Positions 18,771 to 27,249 of a stretch of 64,000 nt of DNA are shown here, piece by piece. The stretch comes from Streptomyces sp. TS71-3 (GTDB lineage: Bacteria; Actinomycetota; Actinomycetes; Streptomycetales; Streptomycetaceae). The DNA is taken from assembly GCF_018327685.1 (NCBI RefSeq), contig NZ_BNEL01000003.1, positions 2,852,001-2,916,000 on the forward strand. Direction: 5' to 3'. The notes under the pieces are model-generated. The model was not told the origin of the DNA, searched no databases, and worked only from the letters and a program-made list of their open reading frames with translations. A program made the position numbers and the translations under genes. Within the stretch, counting starts at the first letter, position 1, and each line of letters begins with the position of its first letter.

Positions 18771-19364
18771 CTAGCCGCGCCGGGCTGTACCCGCCGCCGT
18801 GCCCGTTGCCGCGGCACGGTCCCGCAGGTCGCAGACCTCCTTGAAGCCCTGGCTGGTCAGTCCGAGCGCCGAGTTCATCCGGGAGCGCAGGTTCTCCACC
18901 GCGATCATGGCCGTGAGCTCGACGAGCGCCGGCTCGCCGAGGCTCTCCCGGAGGCGGGCCGCCAGCTCGTCCGTGACCTCGGGCGGCGTGGCGGACACCG
19001 CCTCGGCGTATGCCATGACATCGCGCTCCAGCGGTGAGAACAGCTCGCTGTCCCGCCACGCCGGCACAGCGCGCAGCTTCTCCGGGTCCATACCGCGGCC
19101 GTGACCGACCCAGTACCCGAAGTCCATGCACCACGAGCAGCCGATCGCCGCCGCGGAGGTCATCTCCGCGAGCACCTTGAGATCCCCGTCGAGCCGGTTC
19201 CACTTAGCCAGGGACTGCTCGAAGCGGAGGTAGCTCCACAGGACCCTGGGCTGGTGCGCCATGGCCTTGCCGGGGTCCAGAACCCGTCCGTAGGTGCGCC
19301 GGGAGTACCACTCCATGACGCGGAAGAACGGGGTGCGGTGCGGGGTGAGCGAAACGCGGGCCAT
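18771..19364 (-). CDS. carboxymuconolactone decarboxylase (AhpD-like) family protein
   Basis: 197-aa CMD-fold protein with the AhpD-type redox motif CSWC (GCSWCMDFGYWVGHG), so it probably has a peroxidase-associated or similar redox role rather than decarboxylation. ATG 19364 is preferred: AGGAGGTG lies just upstream at correct spacing. GTG 19373 is in frame but sits on the ribosome site. Divergent from the UlaG-like hydrolase, with repeated TGTCAC/GTGACA boxes in the shared gap. Confidence 0.82.
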   Translation of the reverse strand: MARVSLTPHRTPFFRVMEWYSRRTYGRVLDPGKAMAHQPRVLWSYLRFEQSLAKWNRLDGDLKVLAEMTSAAAIGCSWCMDFGYWVGHGRGMDPEKLRAVPAWRDSELFSPLERDVMAYAEAVSATPPEVTDELAARLRESLGEPALVELTAMIAVENLRSRMNSALGLTSQGFKEVCDLRDRAAATGTAAGTARRG

Positions 19365-19713
19365 GAGGTCCACCTCCTGGGCGTGTCATGTGCTGTCACC
19401 GGTACGACGGACCGGGCCCCGGTGGATGTGACATCACCGGCACGGGCGGGTGCGGCACCCGCGGTGCGGAGCGGGCCGCCCCGGTCCGGGCGCGGTGACC
19501 GCCCTCCGGGTCTCCGCTCGTCCGCCGCAGGAACCTCTGAGCCGGGGCGCTGTCACCCGAGCAACACATAATGGAAGTGACATCGTCGTACGTACGCCAC
19601 CCCGCGGACGGCGGCGCCGCACCGGACGTCCCTCGTGGACGGTGCGGACAAGGGCATGGACGAAGGTGCGGAAAGGGCCCCACAGGCGCCGTTCCGCCCG
19701 ATCAGGAGGCGCT
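19365..19713. promoter_or_regulatory. divergent intergenic region with repeated TGTCAC/GTGACA boxes
   Basis: 349-base gap between divergent genes. GCTGTCACC occurs at 19392-19400 and 19549-19557, each followed by GTGACATC at 19428-19435 and 19577-19584. This gives two inverted TGTCAC...GTGACA pairs of different spacing, possibly binding sites for the nearby TetR protein (inference). Confidence 0.35.
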
Positions 19714-20907
19714 GTGACCGGTTCCCGTTCCCTCAGCTCCGGGCTACGCGCGCTGCGGCCCGCCGCCTTCGGCGCGGATCCGGCAGGCCCCAGGCTTGAG
19801 CGCGTCCGCAGCTCGCCGAACTTCGCGGACGGCTCGTTCCGGAATCCCGTCGCGTCCCGTACCCGCCCTTCCGCTTCCGGCCTGGATCTGGTGCGGACCT
19901 ACCTGCGCGGAGACGGCCGGGGCCGCCGCGCCCCGGTGCGCCCGGTGCCCGTGCACGACGGGACCGCGGCCGCCCTGGCCGCCCCGCCGGCCACGGGGCT
20001 GCGGCTGACGTGGATGGGCCATTCGAGCGTCCTCGCCGAGATCGACGGCAGCCGGGTGCTCTTCGACCCGGTCTGGGGGGAGCGCTGCTCACCGTTCTCC
20101 TTCATCGGCCCGAAGCGGCTGCACCCGGTGCCCCTGCCGCTGGCCGCGCTGGGCCCCGTGGACGTGGTGGTGATCTCCCACGACCACTACGACCACCTGG
20201 ACATGCCCACGATAAAAAAGCTGGCCGGCACGGACACCGTCTTCGCTGTGCCGCTGGGGGTCGGTGCCCACCTGGAGCGCTGGGGGGTGTCCCGGGAGCG
20301 GCTGCGAGAGCTCGACTGGCAGGAGTCCACCAAGGTGGGCGGCCTGACGCTCACCGCCACTCCCGCCCGGCACTTCTGCGGCCGGGGCCTGCGGAACCCG
20401 CAGCACGCCCTGTGGGCTTCCTGGACGGTCGTGAGCGAGCGGCACCGCATCTACCACAGCGGCGACACCGGCTACTTCCCCGGCTTCAAGGACATCGGCG
20501 CTGCGCACGGCCCCTTCGACGCCACGATGATCCAGATCGGCGCCTACAGCGAGTTCTGGCCCGACATCCATATGACCCCCCAGGAGGGGATGCGGGCGCA
20601 CCTCGACCTCCAGGGCGGCCGGCCCGAAGGCGTGATGCTGCCGATCCACTGGGGCACCTTCAACCTGGCCCCGCACGCCTGGGCCGAGCCCGGCGAGGGC
20701 ACGGTCACGGCCGCGCGCGACGCCGGAGCACGGGCCGCCCTGCCGAGGCCGGGCGAGCCGTTCGAGCCCGCCGCGGCCGAGCTGCCGTCCGAGCCCTGGT
20801 GGCGGCCTGTGGCGAAGGCGCCGGAGGGCGGCTGGCCCGAGCAGGCCTCCGGCGGAGCTCCGTCGGAGGGCACCGGTGACCCCGAGACGGCATCGGCAGT
20901 GAGCTGA
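19714..20907 (+). CDS. MBL-fold metallohydrolase (UlaG/NAPE-PLD-like)
   Basis: 397-aa metallo-beta-lactamase-fold enzyme. Metal ligands are visible in VVISHDHYDHLDMPT (HxHxDH), TPARHFCGRG, YHSGDTGYFPGF and MLPIHWGTFNLAPHAW. The pattern matches the L-ascorbate-lactonase/NAPE-PLD branch that is common in Streptomyces. GTG 19714 has AGGAGG four bases upstream; the frame is open earlier without family similarity. The natural substrate cannot be told from sequence. The Pro/Ala-rich tail after ~residue 350 is probably disordered. Confidence 0.87.
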   Translation: MTGSRSLSSGLRALRPAAFGADPAGPRLERVRSSPNFADGSFRNPVASRTRPSASGLDLVRTYLRGDGRGRRAPVRPVPVHDGTAAALAAPPATGLRLTWMGHSSVLAEIDGSRVLFDPVWGERCSPFSFIGPKRLHPVPLPLAALGPVDVVVISHDHYDHLDMPTIKKLAGTDTVFAVPLGVGAHLERWGVSRERLRELDWQESTKVGGLTLTATPARHFCGRGLRNPQHALWASWTVVSERHRIYHSGDTGYFPGFKDIGAAHGPFDATMIQIGAYSEFWPDIHMTPQEGMRAHLDLQGGRPEGVMLPIHWGTFNLAPHAWAEPGEGTVTAARDAGARAALPRPGEPFEPAAAELPSEPWWRPVAKAPEGGWPEQASGGAPSEGTGDPETASAVS

Positions 20908-20948
20908 CCGCTGCGCGGGGCCGGGCCCATTCGCGTCGGTCACGGTGC

Positions 20949-21196
20949 TTTGCGCGGTTCCCCGCGCCCCTTGGGTGAGGGGTGGGCTCGCCCTGGTTCT
21001 TCGGCTTTCCCGTCGTCGGGGTGGTTCGCGCAGTTCCCCGCGCCCCTGCATGGGGTGGGTCCGCCTTGTTCCTTGGCTTTCCCGGCGTGGGTGTTTGCGC
21101 AGTTCCCCGCGCCCCCTGGATGGGGCGGGTCCGCCTTGTTCCTTGGCTTTCCCACTGTGGGCGTTTGCGCAGTTCCCCGCGCCCCTGATCGGGCGC
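20949..21196. repeat. four-copy tandem ~70-bp direct repeat
   Basis: Four copies of TTYGCGCRGTTCCCCGCGCC begin at 20949, 21025, 21094 and 21164. The longer unit between them (GGGTCCGCCTTGTTCCTTGG then CTTTCCC...GTGG) is nearly identical in copies 2-4, giving periods of 76, 69 and 70 bp. The GCGCAGTTCCCCGCGCC core is a dispersed repeat familiar from Streptomyces intergenic regions; the tandem array is less usual. Confidence 0.85.
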
Positions 21197-21502
21197 GGGG
21201 GCGTCGTGGGTGCCGTGCCTGCGGGCGTCCCGGACCCGCCGTGGCTTCGGACGCCCTACCGGCCGTGTCCGAGTCGGCCTGATGTGCGAGGCCTCATACC
21301 ACAGAGGGGCGTTATCCACCCGAGTTTGTGAACTGTGCGCCACAGAGGTCCCGCATGCAACTACCGTGTGTGCCCGCTGGATCGCGTAGGGTCGCTGTGC
21401 GTGCCTGCCACCGCTGTGGCGCGGTCGCACGCCCGCACGGCGTCGCACCAGCTTCGACGCGCCTGACCGCCGCCCGGCGGGCTCACCCACCGAAGGACTC
21501 CG
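21197..21502. other. intergenic, upstream of cvnA
   Basis: About 300 bases without a credible gene. It should contain the conservon promoter. A ribosome site GAAGGA lies at about 21491-21496. Confidence 0.4.
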
Positions 21503-23524
21503 ATGCCGCACGTTCCCGCCCCGGCCCCACCCGCTGACCGCAGCGAGGGCGGCGGCAGCCGGCACGGCAGACCCGGCATCCGCACCGGCTGGGCGCCCCT
21601 GACCATACGCGCCAGGTTGCTCGGCCTCGCGGTGCTGCCCGCCGCGGCCGTGGCGCTCTGCGCTGCCGCCGCCCTCGCCCTGACCGCGACTACCGCTCCG
21701 GCCGCCACCTGGGCGGTGCTCACCGCCGCGGTCCTGTCGGTCCTGGCCGGGGCGGCGGTGGCCGGGCACCGGACGGCGGTGAACCTGTCCGGCCGGATCG
21801 TGGCGCTGCGCCGCGGCACCGCACGCGGGCAGGCAGAGCTGTACGACCTCGCCGAGGCGCTGCGGCGCGGCGCACCCCCTTCGGCCCGCACGGCGCGCCC
21901 GCCGGTACCGCGCGCCGCCGTGCCCGACGAGCTGGGCCGGCTGGCGGCGGATCTAGACCGCGCCCGTGACGCCGCCGTCGCCGCCATGCTCCGCGCCGCG
22001 TGGCGGGCACCGGAGGACCAGGCCGACGGCGCGGACGAGCGGGGCCGCGGCCAGGGGACGCGCGCGGGGAGCGCCGCGGGCGGTCCCGCGGGCAGGGGCG
22101 GCGACCTGACGCAGCTGGCACAGACCGTCGCCGTCTCCACCCACCTGGCGCGGCGGATGCAGTCCCTCGTGCACCGGGGCATCGCGGTCCTCGACGACCT
22201 GGAGAAGGACATCGAGGACCCCGATCTCCTCCAGGGCCTGTTCCAGGTGGACCACCTGGCCACGCGCCTGCGGCGGCACGCCGAGAACGCCGCGGTGCTC
22301 GGCGGCGCCCCGGCCCGCCGCCGGTGGAGCCGTCCGGTCCCGCTCATCGAGGTGCTCCGCTCGGCCATGGCGGAGATCGAGCAGTACCAGCGGGTCGTGC
22401 TGGTGCCGCCCCTGGACGGCTCGGTGCGCGGGCACGCCGTCACCGACGTGGCCCATGTGCTCGCCGAACTCATCGAGAACGCCACGGTGTTCTCCGCCCC
22501 CGGCACCCATGTGATGCTGCGCACCGCCGCCGTCACGGCCGGCCTCGCCGTCGAGGTGGAGGACCGCGGCCTCGGCATGGCCGCACACGAGCGGGCCAGG
22601 ATGAACATGCTGCTCACCGATCCCGCGGGCACCGACGTGACCACGCTGCTGCACAGCGGCAGGACCGGCCTGTACGTCGTGTCCCGCCTGGCCCGCAGGC
22701 ACGGCATCTCGGTCCGGTTGCAGAGCAACATCTACGGCGGCGTGCAGGCCGTCCTCGTCCTTCCCCGCGCGCTCCTCGGCGCCGAGGCATCCCCGGCGGC
22801 CGCGGAGGGCGGCACCCGGCGGCTCCAGCCGATGGCCGCCCCGTCCGGACCCACCGGCGCCCGGCCCCTGCCCGGCGGCCCCGCGCACGCACAGCCCGGC
22901 GGTGCGCTGCCCGAAGAGGCCGCGCGGGAGCACACCGCCGAGGCGACCGCGGCGGTACACGGCATCGCGACCCCGCCCGAGCCGGCACGCCCGAGGCCCG
23001 CGCCCGGCGTGCACACCGGCATCGCGCCCGACGTTCACAGCGCCGGCGTGGCGCCTGCCGCTCACAGCACCGGTGGTGGGTCCGGCGCTCACGCTGGGGT
23101 CGCGCCCGGCGCGGCACCCGAAGGGGCGCAACCACGGACGCCGGGCTCCGGCACGCCCGCGCCCGCCGTCGCACCGCCCGCGGCCGGCCACGGCGGTTCC
23201 GCGCGCGCCACCGGGATGCCGCGCACCTCCGCTCCCGGAGGGCCCGTGCCCGCGGCGCGCCCAGGCCCGGACGCACGCACGCCGGCGGCCGCCGCACGGC
23301 CCACGGCGAGCGCTCCCAGGGAGGGCGCCGGACTGCCGAGGCGACACGCGCAGGAGCACATGGCACCGCCGCCGCTCGGCGGCCCGGAGACGCGGCCGGC
23401 CGGCCAGCGGGCCACCACCGGGCCCAATCCGGAGCTGATGGCCGCCTTCCGGCGCGGCAGTGACCTCGGGGCGGCGCAGCGGGGGTCCGAGGCGGGGCCC
23501 GGCGCGGGCCCGGGCGGGAGCTGA
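21503..23524 (+). CDS. cvnA: conservon sensor-kinase-like protein CvnA
   Basis: 673-aa membrane protein of the Streptomyces conservon system. Two hydrophobic segments near the N-terminus ([20 protein letters not shown] and [19 protein letters not shown]) precede a cytoplasmic part with a dimerisation-like region ([20 protein letters not shown]) and a HATPase_c domain. That domain has N box [18 protein letters not shown]1 EVEDRGLGM and G2 [17 protein letters not shown]. There is no canonical phospho-His box. The C-terminal ~220 residues are Pro/Ala/Gly-rich and probably disordered. It is followed by roadblock and DUF742 genes but not by the GTPase gene. Confidence 0.88.
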   Translation: MPHVPAPAPPADRSEGGGSRHGRPGIRTGWAPLTIRARLLGLAVLPAAAVALCAAAALALTATTAPAATWAVLTAAVLSVLAGAAVAGHRTAVNLSGRIVALRRGTARGQAELYDLAEALRRGAPPSARTARPPVPRAAVPDELGRLAADLDRARDAAVAAMLRAAWRAPEDQADGADERGRGQGTRAGSAAGGPAGRGGDLTQLAQTVAVSTHLARRMQSLVHRGIAVLDDLEKDIEDPDLLQGLFQVDHLATRLRRHAENAAVLGGAPARRRWSRPVPLIEVLRSAMAEIEQYQRVVLVPPLDGSVRGHAVTDVAHVLAELIENATVFSAPGTHVMLRTAAVTAGLAVEVEDRGLGMAAHERARMNMLLTDPAGTDVTTLLHSGRTGLYVVSRLARRHGISVRLQSNIYGGVQAVLVLPRALLGAEASPAAAEGGTRRLQPMAAPSGPTGARPLPGGPAHAQPGGALPEEAAREHTAEATAAVHGIATPPEPARPRPAPGVHTGIAPDVHSAGVAPAAHSTGGGSGAHAGVAPGAAPEGAQPRTPGSGTPAPAVAPPAAGHGGSARATGMPRTSAPGGPVPAARPGPDARTPAAAARPTASAPREGAGLPRRHAQEHMAPPPLGGPETRPAGQRATTGPNPELMAAFRRGSDLGAAQRGSEAGPGAGPGGS

Positions 23525-23736
23525 CCGGCCATCCCTCGCCGCTCCCAGGGCGCTCAGATACCCGTGCCGGGCACCGGGCCCCTTCCACCGTTTCCGCCCG
23601 CGGGCACTCGTTCGTATCCCCATCCCCGGGCCTTGCCGACCCGGCGAGAGCCCGCAACCGCCCGGCCCGGCCTGCTTCCTCCCGCCCGTTCCCCGACCAC
23701 CGGCCCCCACAGTTCTTCGTACGCAAGGAGTTCCCC

Positions 23737-24171
23737 ATGGCGAGCGATCCGCCGACCGCCCGCGCCTTCGCCCTCGAACGGCTGCTCATCGGCCTGATCC
23801 GGCGCGTGCCGGACACCCGCAGCGCGGTGCTGCTCTCGTCCGACGGGCTGGTCAAGGCCGCGCACGGCCTCGACACCGATCGTGCCGACCACCTCGCCGC
23901 ACTCGCCTCCGGCCTCTGCTGGCTCGGCCGCAGCGCGGGCGTCCGCCTCTGCGATGGCGGAACGGTCCGCCAGGTCGTCGTGGAGCTCGACTCCGCGCTC
24001 CTCTTCGTCTCCACCGTGGACGCCGGCGCCAGCCTGGCCGTACTCACCGGGCCGACCGCCGACCCGACGGTGCTGGGATTCGAGATGGCGACACTCGTCG
24101 CCAGCGCACGGCCCCATCTGGCGCCGCCGCTGCGGCGGACCCCTACCGGCACCGCGGCGGTCCGGTCATGA
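23737..24171 (+). CDS. cvnB: roadblock/LC7-domain protein CvnB
   Basis: 144-aa roadblock/LC7 protein (ERLLIGLIRRVPDTRSAVLLSSDGLVKAAHGL...DHLAALASGLCWLGRSAG, then VVVELDSALLFVSTVDAGASLAVLTG). In conservons this protein works with the sensor kinase and GTPase, probably as a GTPase-activating or scaffold partner. ATG has AAGGAG at good spacing. Its stop overlaps the cvnC ATG. Confidence 0.9.
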   Translation: MASDPPTARAFALERLLIGLIRRVPDTRSAVLLSSDGLVKAAHGLDTDRADHLAALASGLCWLGRSAGVRLCDGGTVRQVVVELDSALLFVSTVDAGASLAVLTGPTADPTVLGFEMATLVASARPHLAPPLRRTPTGTAAVRS

Positions 24172-24875
24172 CCGCCCCGCCGGGGCAGTCCGCGCGCCAC
24201 GCCCGGACCCGTCCCGCCGCCGTCGACGGCACCGGCTCCGCGGCGGCCGGCACGGCACCCTCGGGCGGCCCCGCCGTCAGGCCGCCGGCGCCGCGGCCAG
24301 CCGCGACCGCCGCGCCTGCCGGAGTACCCGGCACCCACCACGACCACGACCCGCAGCGGGCCGGCGCACGGCCCGACGGTGCACGGCGAGGCGGCGCCCG
24401 GCCGGCAGGGACATGGCACGACGGCGCGCGGCTGGACGGTGCAGGGGTGGACGGTGCGCGGCACGACCGTGCGCGGCTCGGCGCACGGCTTGACGGCGCC
24501 CGGTACGACGACGCAGCGCACGACGGCGCGCGGCTGGACGGCGCCGCCGGGCGAATCGTTCGCCCTTACGCCGTCAGCAACGGCCGCACCAGGCCCACCG
24601 CCGACCTCGGCCCGCTCGTGTCCCTCGCCGCCACCGGCAGCGCACCGCCCGTCCGGCTGGGTCCGGAGCACCGGCAGGTGGTCGAACTGTGCGCGGTGCC
24701 GCGGCCGGTGACGGAGGTCGTGGGCCGGCTGCGCCTGCCCGTGGCCGTGACCAAGGTGCTGATCGGCGATCTCCTCGACTGCGGGGTCCTCACCGTCCTG
24801 GCGCCGGCCCCTCACGACGACACGGAGCTCGCCCTCCTGGAGGCGGTCCTCGCCGGCCTGCGACGCAGCCTCTGA
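24168..24875 (+). CDS. cvnC: DUF742-domain protein CvnC with repeat-rich insert
   Basis: 235 aa. The C-terminal ~105 residues are the DUF742 domain (IVRPYAVSNGRTRPTADLGPLVSLAA ... RPVTEVVGRLRLPVAVTKVLIGDLLDCG), a winged-helix-like conservon component. The N-terminal ~125 residues are abnormal: a low-complexity Ala/Pro/Gly stretch leads into degenerate pentad repeats of the form D-G-A-R-x. DUF742 proteins are usually near 120 aa, so this extension is specific. No cvnD (GTPase) gene follows; the next gene is a YjbR-family protein on the same strand. Confidence 0.8.
   Translation: MTAPPGQSARHARTRPAAVDGTGSAAAGTAPSGGPAVRPPAPRPAATAAPAGVPGTHHDHDPQRAGARPDGARRGGARPAGTWHDGARLDGAGVDGARHDRARLGARLDGARYDDAAHDGARLDGAAGRIVRPYAVSNGRTRPTADLGPLVSLAATGSAPPVRLGPEHRQVVELCAVPRPVTEVVGRLRLPVAVTKVLIGDLLDCGVLTVLAPAPHDDTELALLEAVLAGLRRSL
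24402..24548 (+). repeat. degenerate 15-bp coding repeats in cvnC
   Basis: About ten degenerate units around GCGCGGCTGGACGGC / GCGCACGACGGC run head to tail, encoding pentads such as DGARL, DGAGV, DGARH and DGARY. They lie between the N-terminal start and the DUF742 domain. Confidence 0.6.
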
Positions 24876-24981
24876 CTCCGGGGCCTTTGCGACGACCCCC
24901 GGGGCCGTCGCGGCCCGCCTCGGAGCCCGCTGCCGCCCCGAATCGGCCCGGATGTCAGTGCCCTTGGCTACCGTTCGTCTC

Positions 24982-25341
24982 ATGCCGGACGCCGACGACG
25001 TACGCCGTATCGCACTCTCCCTGCCGGACACGGCGGAGAAGACCGCCTGGAGCATGCCCACCTTCCGGGTCGCCGGGAAGATGTTCGCCACCCTGCCCGA
25101 GGACGAGACGTCCATAGCGGTCCGCTGCCCCAAGGAGGAGCGGGACGAACTCGTCATGGCCGAGCCGGGAAAGTTCTGGATCGCGGGGCACGAGGCCAGC
25201 TTCGCCTGGGTCCGGGTCCGTCTCACGGCACTGGAGGACACCGCCGAACTGCGCGACATCCTCTCCGACTCCTGGCGGCAGGCGGCCTCCCCACGGCTGC
25301 TGGAGGCATACCCGGAGCTGGGCGTGCCGGGCACTCCCTGA
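24982..25341 (+). CDS. MmcQ/YjbR-family DNA-binding-fold protein
   Basis: 119-aa CyaY-like fold protein of the MmcQ/YjbR family: ADDVRRIALSLPDTAEKTAW, then FRVAGKMFATLPEDETSIAVRCP and GKFWIAGHEASFAWVRV. The biochemical role of the family is unknown. I prefer ATG 24982 (MPDADDVRR) over GTG 24952 because family proteins start there. No ribosome site is visible, so a leaderless transcript is possible. Confidence 0.8.
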   Translation: MPDADDVRRIALSLPDTAEKTAWSMPTFRVAGKMFATLPEDETSIAVRCPKEERDELVMAEPGKFWIAGHEASFAWVRVRLTALEDTAELRDILSDSWRQAASPRLLEAYPELGVPGTP

Positions 25342-25470
25342 CCCCGTTCGCCGCCGGGGCGGGGCGGGGCCGCATGGCATGATCAAGGTGCCGGTGGAGG
25401 CGCGGTGCGCGCCTGAGTGCCGGTGCGAGCGCGGCGGCCGCCGGCTCACAGGGGGAGGACACCGGGGACC

Positions 25471-27249
25471 ATGACAGGACACGGCACCGCACACCCGCCC
25501 GTACCCGGCCCGGACGGCCCCGGCGCGGACCACACCCGTCCGACCCCGGATGACACCCGTCCGGTCCCGGACGGCACCCGCCCGACCCCGGCCCGCGCCC
25601 GCGGCAGGCGCGGCGACGCGCGCCCGGGCGCCCCCGGCGCGGAGATCCGGCCGGACGCCCCCGACTCCCGGCAGCCCGCCGGTGGGCCGCCGGACGCCGG
25701 CGACCGGTTTGAGACGACCGGGGAGTGGATCCCGACCGCCGGTGAGCGGATCCGTTCCGCGGATGAGCCGATCCCGGCCGCCGGCAAGGCGATGCGGTCC
25801 GCCGCGGAGGGGCTCCCGGGTCCCGCCCACGGGACCCGAGCAGGGGGCGTGCCGCTGCCGCCCGGTGACGGCGGCAGGCGCCTCTGGTCGAGGGACTTCG
25901 CCCTGTTCTTCTCCGCCCGTGCCGTCGCCAAGCTCGGCGAGACCATGCTGCCGGTCGCCCTCGCGGCGGGCCTGCTCGAACACGGCTACGGCGCGGGCGC
26001 GGTCGGCCTCGCCATGGCCTCCTCGGTCGCCTGCTTCGCCGGCCTCGTCATCTTCGGCGGCGTCTTCGCCGACCGGCTCGGCACCCGCGGCCTGATGATC
26101 GGTGCCGACCTGGTCCGGCTGGTCAGCCAGTCGCTTGCGGCCGTCTTCTTCTTCACCGGCCATGTGGTCCTCTGGGAGGTCTGCGCCATCGGCGCGGTCA
26201 ACGGCGCGGCGTCCGCCGTCTTCCAGCCCGGCGTGGCCAGCACGGTGCCCCGCCTCGCCGCCGACGTGCAGGCGGCCAACGGCGCGATACGCATCGCGGA
26301 GTCGACGGCGCAGCTCGCGGGCCCGGCGCTCGCGGGCCTGCTGGTCGCGTTCGCCTCACCCGGCGGCGTCTTCGCGGCCCACGCGGCCACCTACGCCCTC
26401 AGCGCCCTGTGCCTGCTGCTGCTCCGGATGCCTCCCGCGGCCACGGGCACCCGCGAGCGCACCACCGGCTTCCGGGCCGATCTCGTCGAAGGCTGGCAGG
26501 AGTTCAGGGCGCGCACCTGGCTCTGGGGAGTCATCGCGATCTGGTGCGTCCTGATGATCGGAGCCTCGGGGCCGACGGTGCCGCTGGTCGCCACCGAGAT
26601 CGTCCAGGAGCACGGCCCCCGCGCCTACGGCCTCGTCAACTCCGCCCTGGGTGCGGGCACCGTCATCGGCGGCCTGGCCGCACTGCGGGCCAGACCGCGC
26701 CGGATGCTGCGGTCCGGGGCGCTGGCGCTGTACCTGTTCGCGCTCTTCCCCGCCGTGGTCGGCGCCCAGTTCGGTGTCGGCGCCATGGCCGCGGGAGCGG
26801 CGGTCGCGGGTGCCGGCCAGTCCTTCTGGGCGGTGATGTGGGCGACCAGCGTCCAGACGCAGGTCTCGCCCGGGGTCCTCAACCGCATCCACGCCTACGA
26901 CGTCGCGGGATCCCTGGCGATGATGCCGGTGGGCCAGGCCCTCGCGGGCCCCGCCGCCGGTGCCTTCGGCACGGAGCACGTGCTGCTCGCCGGAAGCGTG
27001 GTGACCCTCGCGGTCGCCACGGCCCTCCTCGCCGTCCCGGCCATCCGGAACCTGGTCCGCGTCGACCAGTCCGTCTCGCGCTACGGACCCGGCCCGTCGG
27101 CCGCACCGGAGTACGGCCGTCGCCCGCCGTCCGGACCCGAGCACCGTCCGGACGGAGCCGCCGCCACGGCCCCAGGGCACGCCCACCACGGCGCGACGGC
27201 CCCCGTCACTCCCGTCACCCCCGGGACGTCCGGCTCAGAAAGCCGGTGA
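25471..27249 (+). CDS. MFS transporter (MFS_3/enterobactin-exporter-like)
   Basis: 592-aa major facilitator with about twelve membrane segments from residue ~145 (LWSRDFALFFSARAVAKLGETMLPVALAAGL onward). The MFS loop signature is in FADRLGTRGLMIGADLVRL, with NGAIRIAESTAQLAGPALAG and RIHAYDVAGSLAMMPVGQALAG as in MFS_3 exporters. Unusual cytoplasmic tails: ~130 N-terminal residues of Pro/Asp/Gly-rich near-repeats (TPDDTRPVPDGTRPTP, then AGERIRSADEPIPAAGKA) and a Pro-rich C-terminus. Likely a drug or metabolite exporter, substrate unknown. The 3' end overlaps the convergent transketolase gene by 35 bases. Confidence 0.85.
   Translation: MTGHGTAHPPVPGPDGPGADHTRPTPDDTRPVPDGTRPTPARARGRRGDARPGAPGAEIRPDAPDSRQPAGGPPDAGDRFETTGEWIPTAGERIRSADEPIPAAGKAMRSAAEGLPGPAHGTRAGGVPLPPGDGGRRLWSRDFALFFSARAVAKLGETMLPVALAAGLLEHGYGAGAVGLAMASSVACFAGLVIFGGVFADRLGTRGLMIGADLVRLVSQSLAAVFFFTGHVVLWEVCAIGAVNGAASAVFQPGVASTVPRLAADVQAANGAIRIAESTAQLAGPALAGLLVAFASPGGVFAAHAATYALSALCLLLLRMPPAATGTRERTTGFRADLVEGWQEFRARTWLWGVIAIWCVLMIGASGPTVPLVATEIVQEHGPRAYGLVNSALGAGTVIGGLAALRARPRRMLRSGALALYLFALFPAVVGAQFGVGAMAAGAAVAGAGQSFWAVMWATSVQTQVSPGVLNRIHAYDVAGSLAMMPVGQALAGPAAGAFGTEHVLLAGSVVTLAVATALLAVPAIRNLVRVDQSVSRYGPGPSAAPEYGRRPPSGPEHRPDGAAATAPGHAHHGATAPVTPVTPGTSGSESR

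Noticed and set aside
20949..21196. Regular ~70-bp repeats considered as a CRISPR array
   Set aside because: The intervals between cores are themselves nearly identical, so these are tandem repeats rather than repeat-spacer units; no cas genes nearby.
24402..24548. Short repeats considered as a CRISPR array
   Set aside because: Units are contiguous, about 15 bp, in frame and encode protein pentads; there are no unique spacers and no cas genes.
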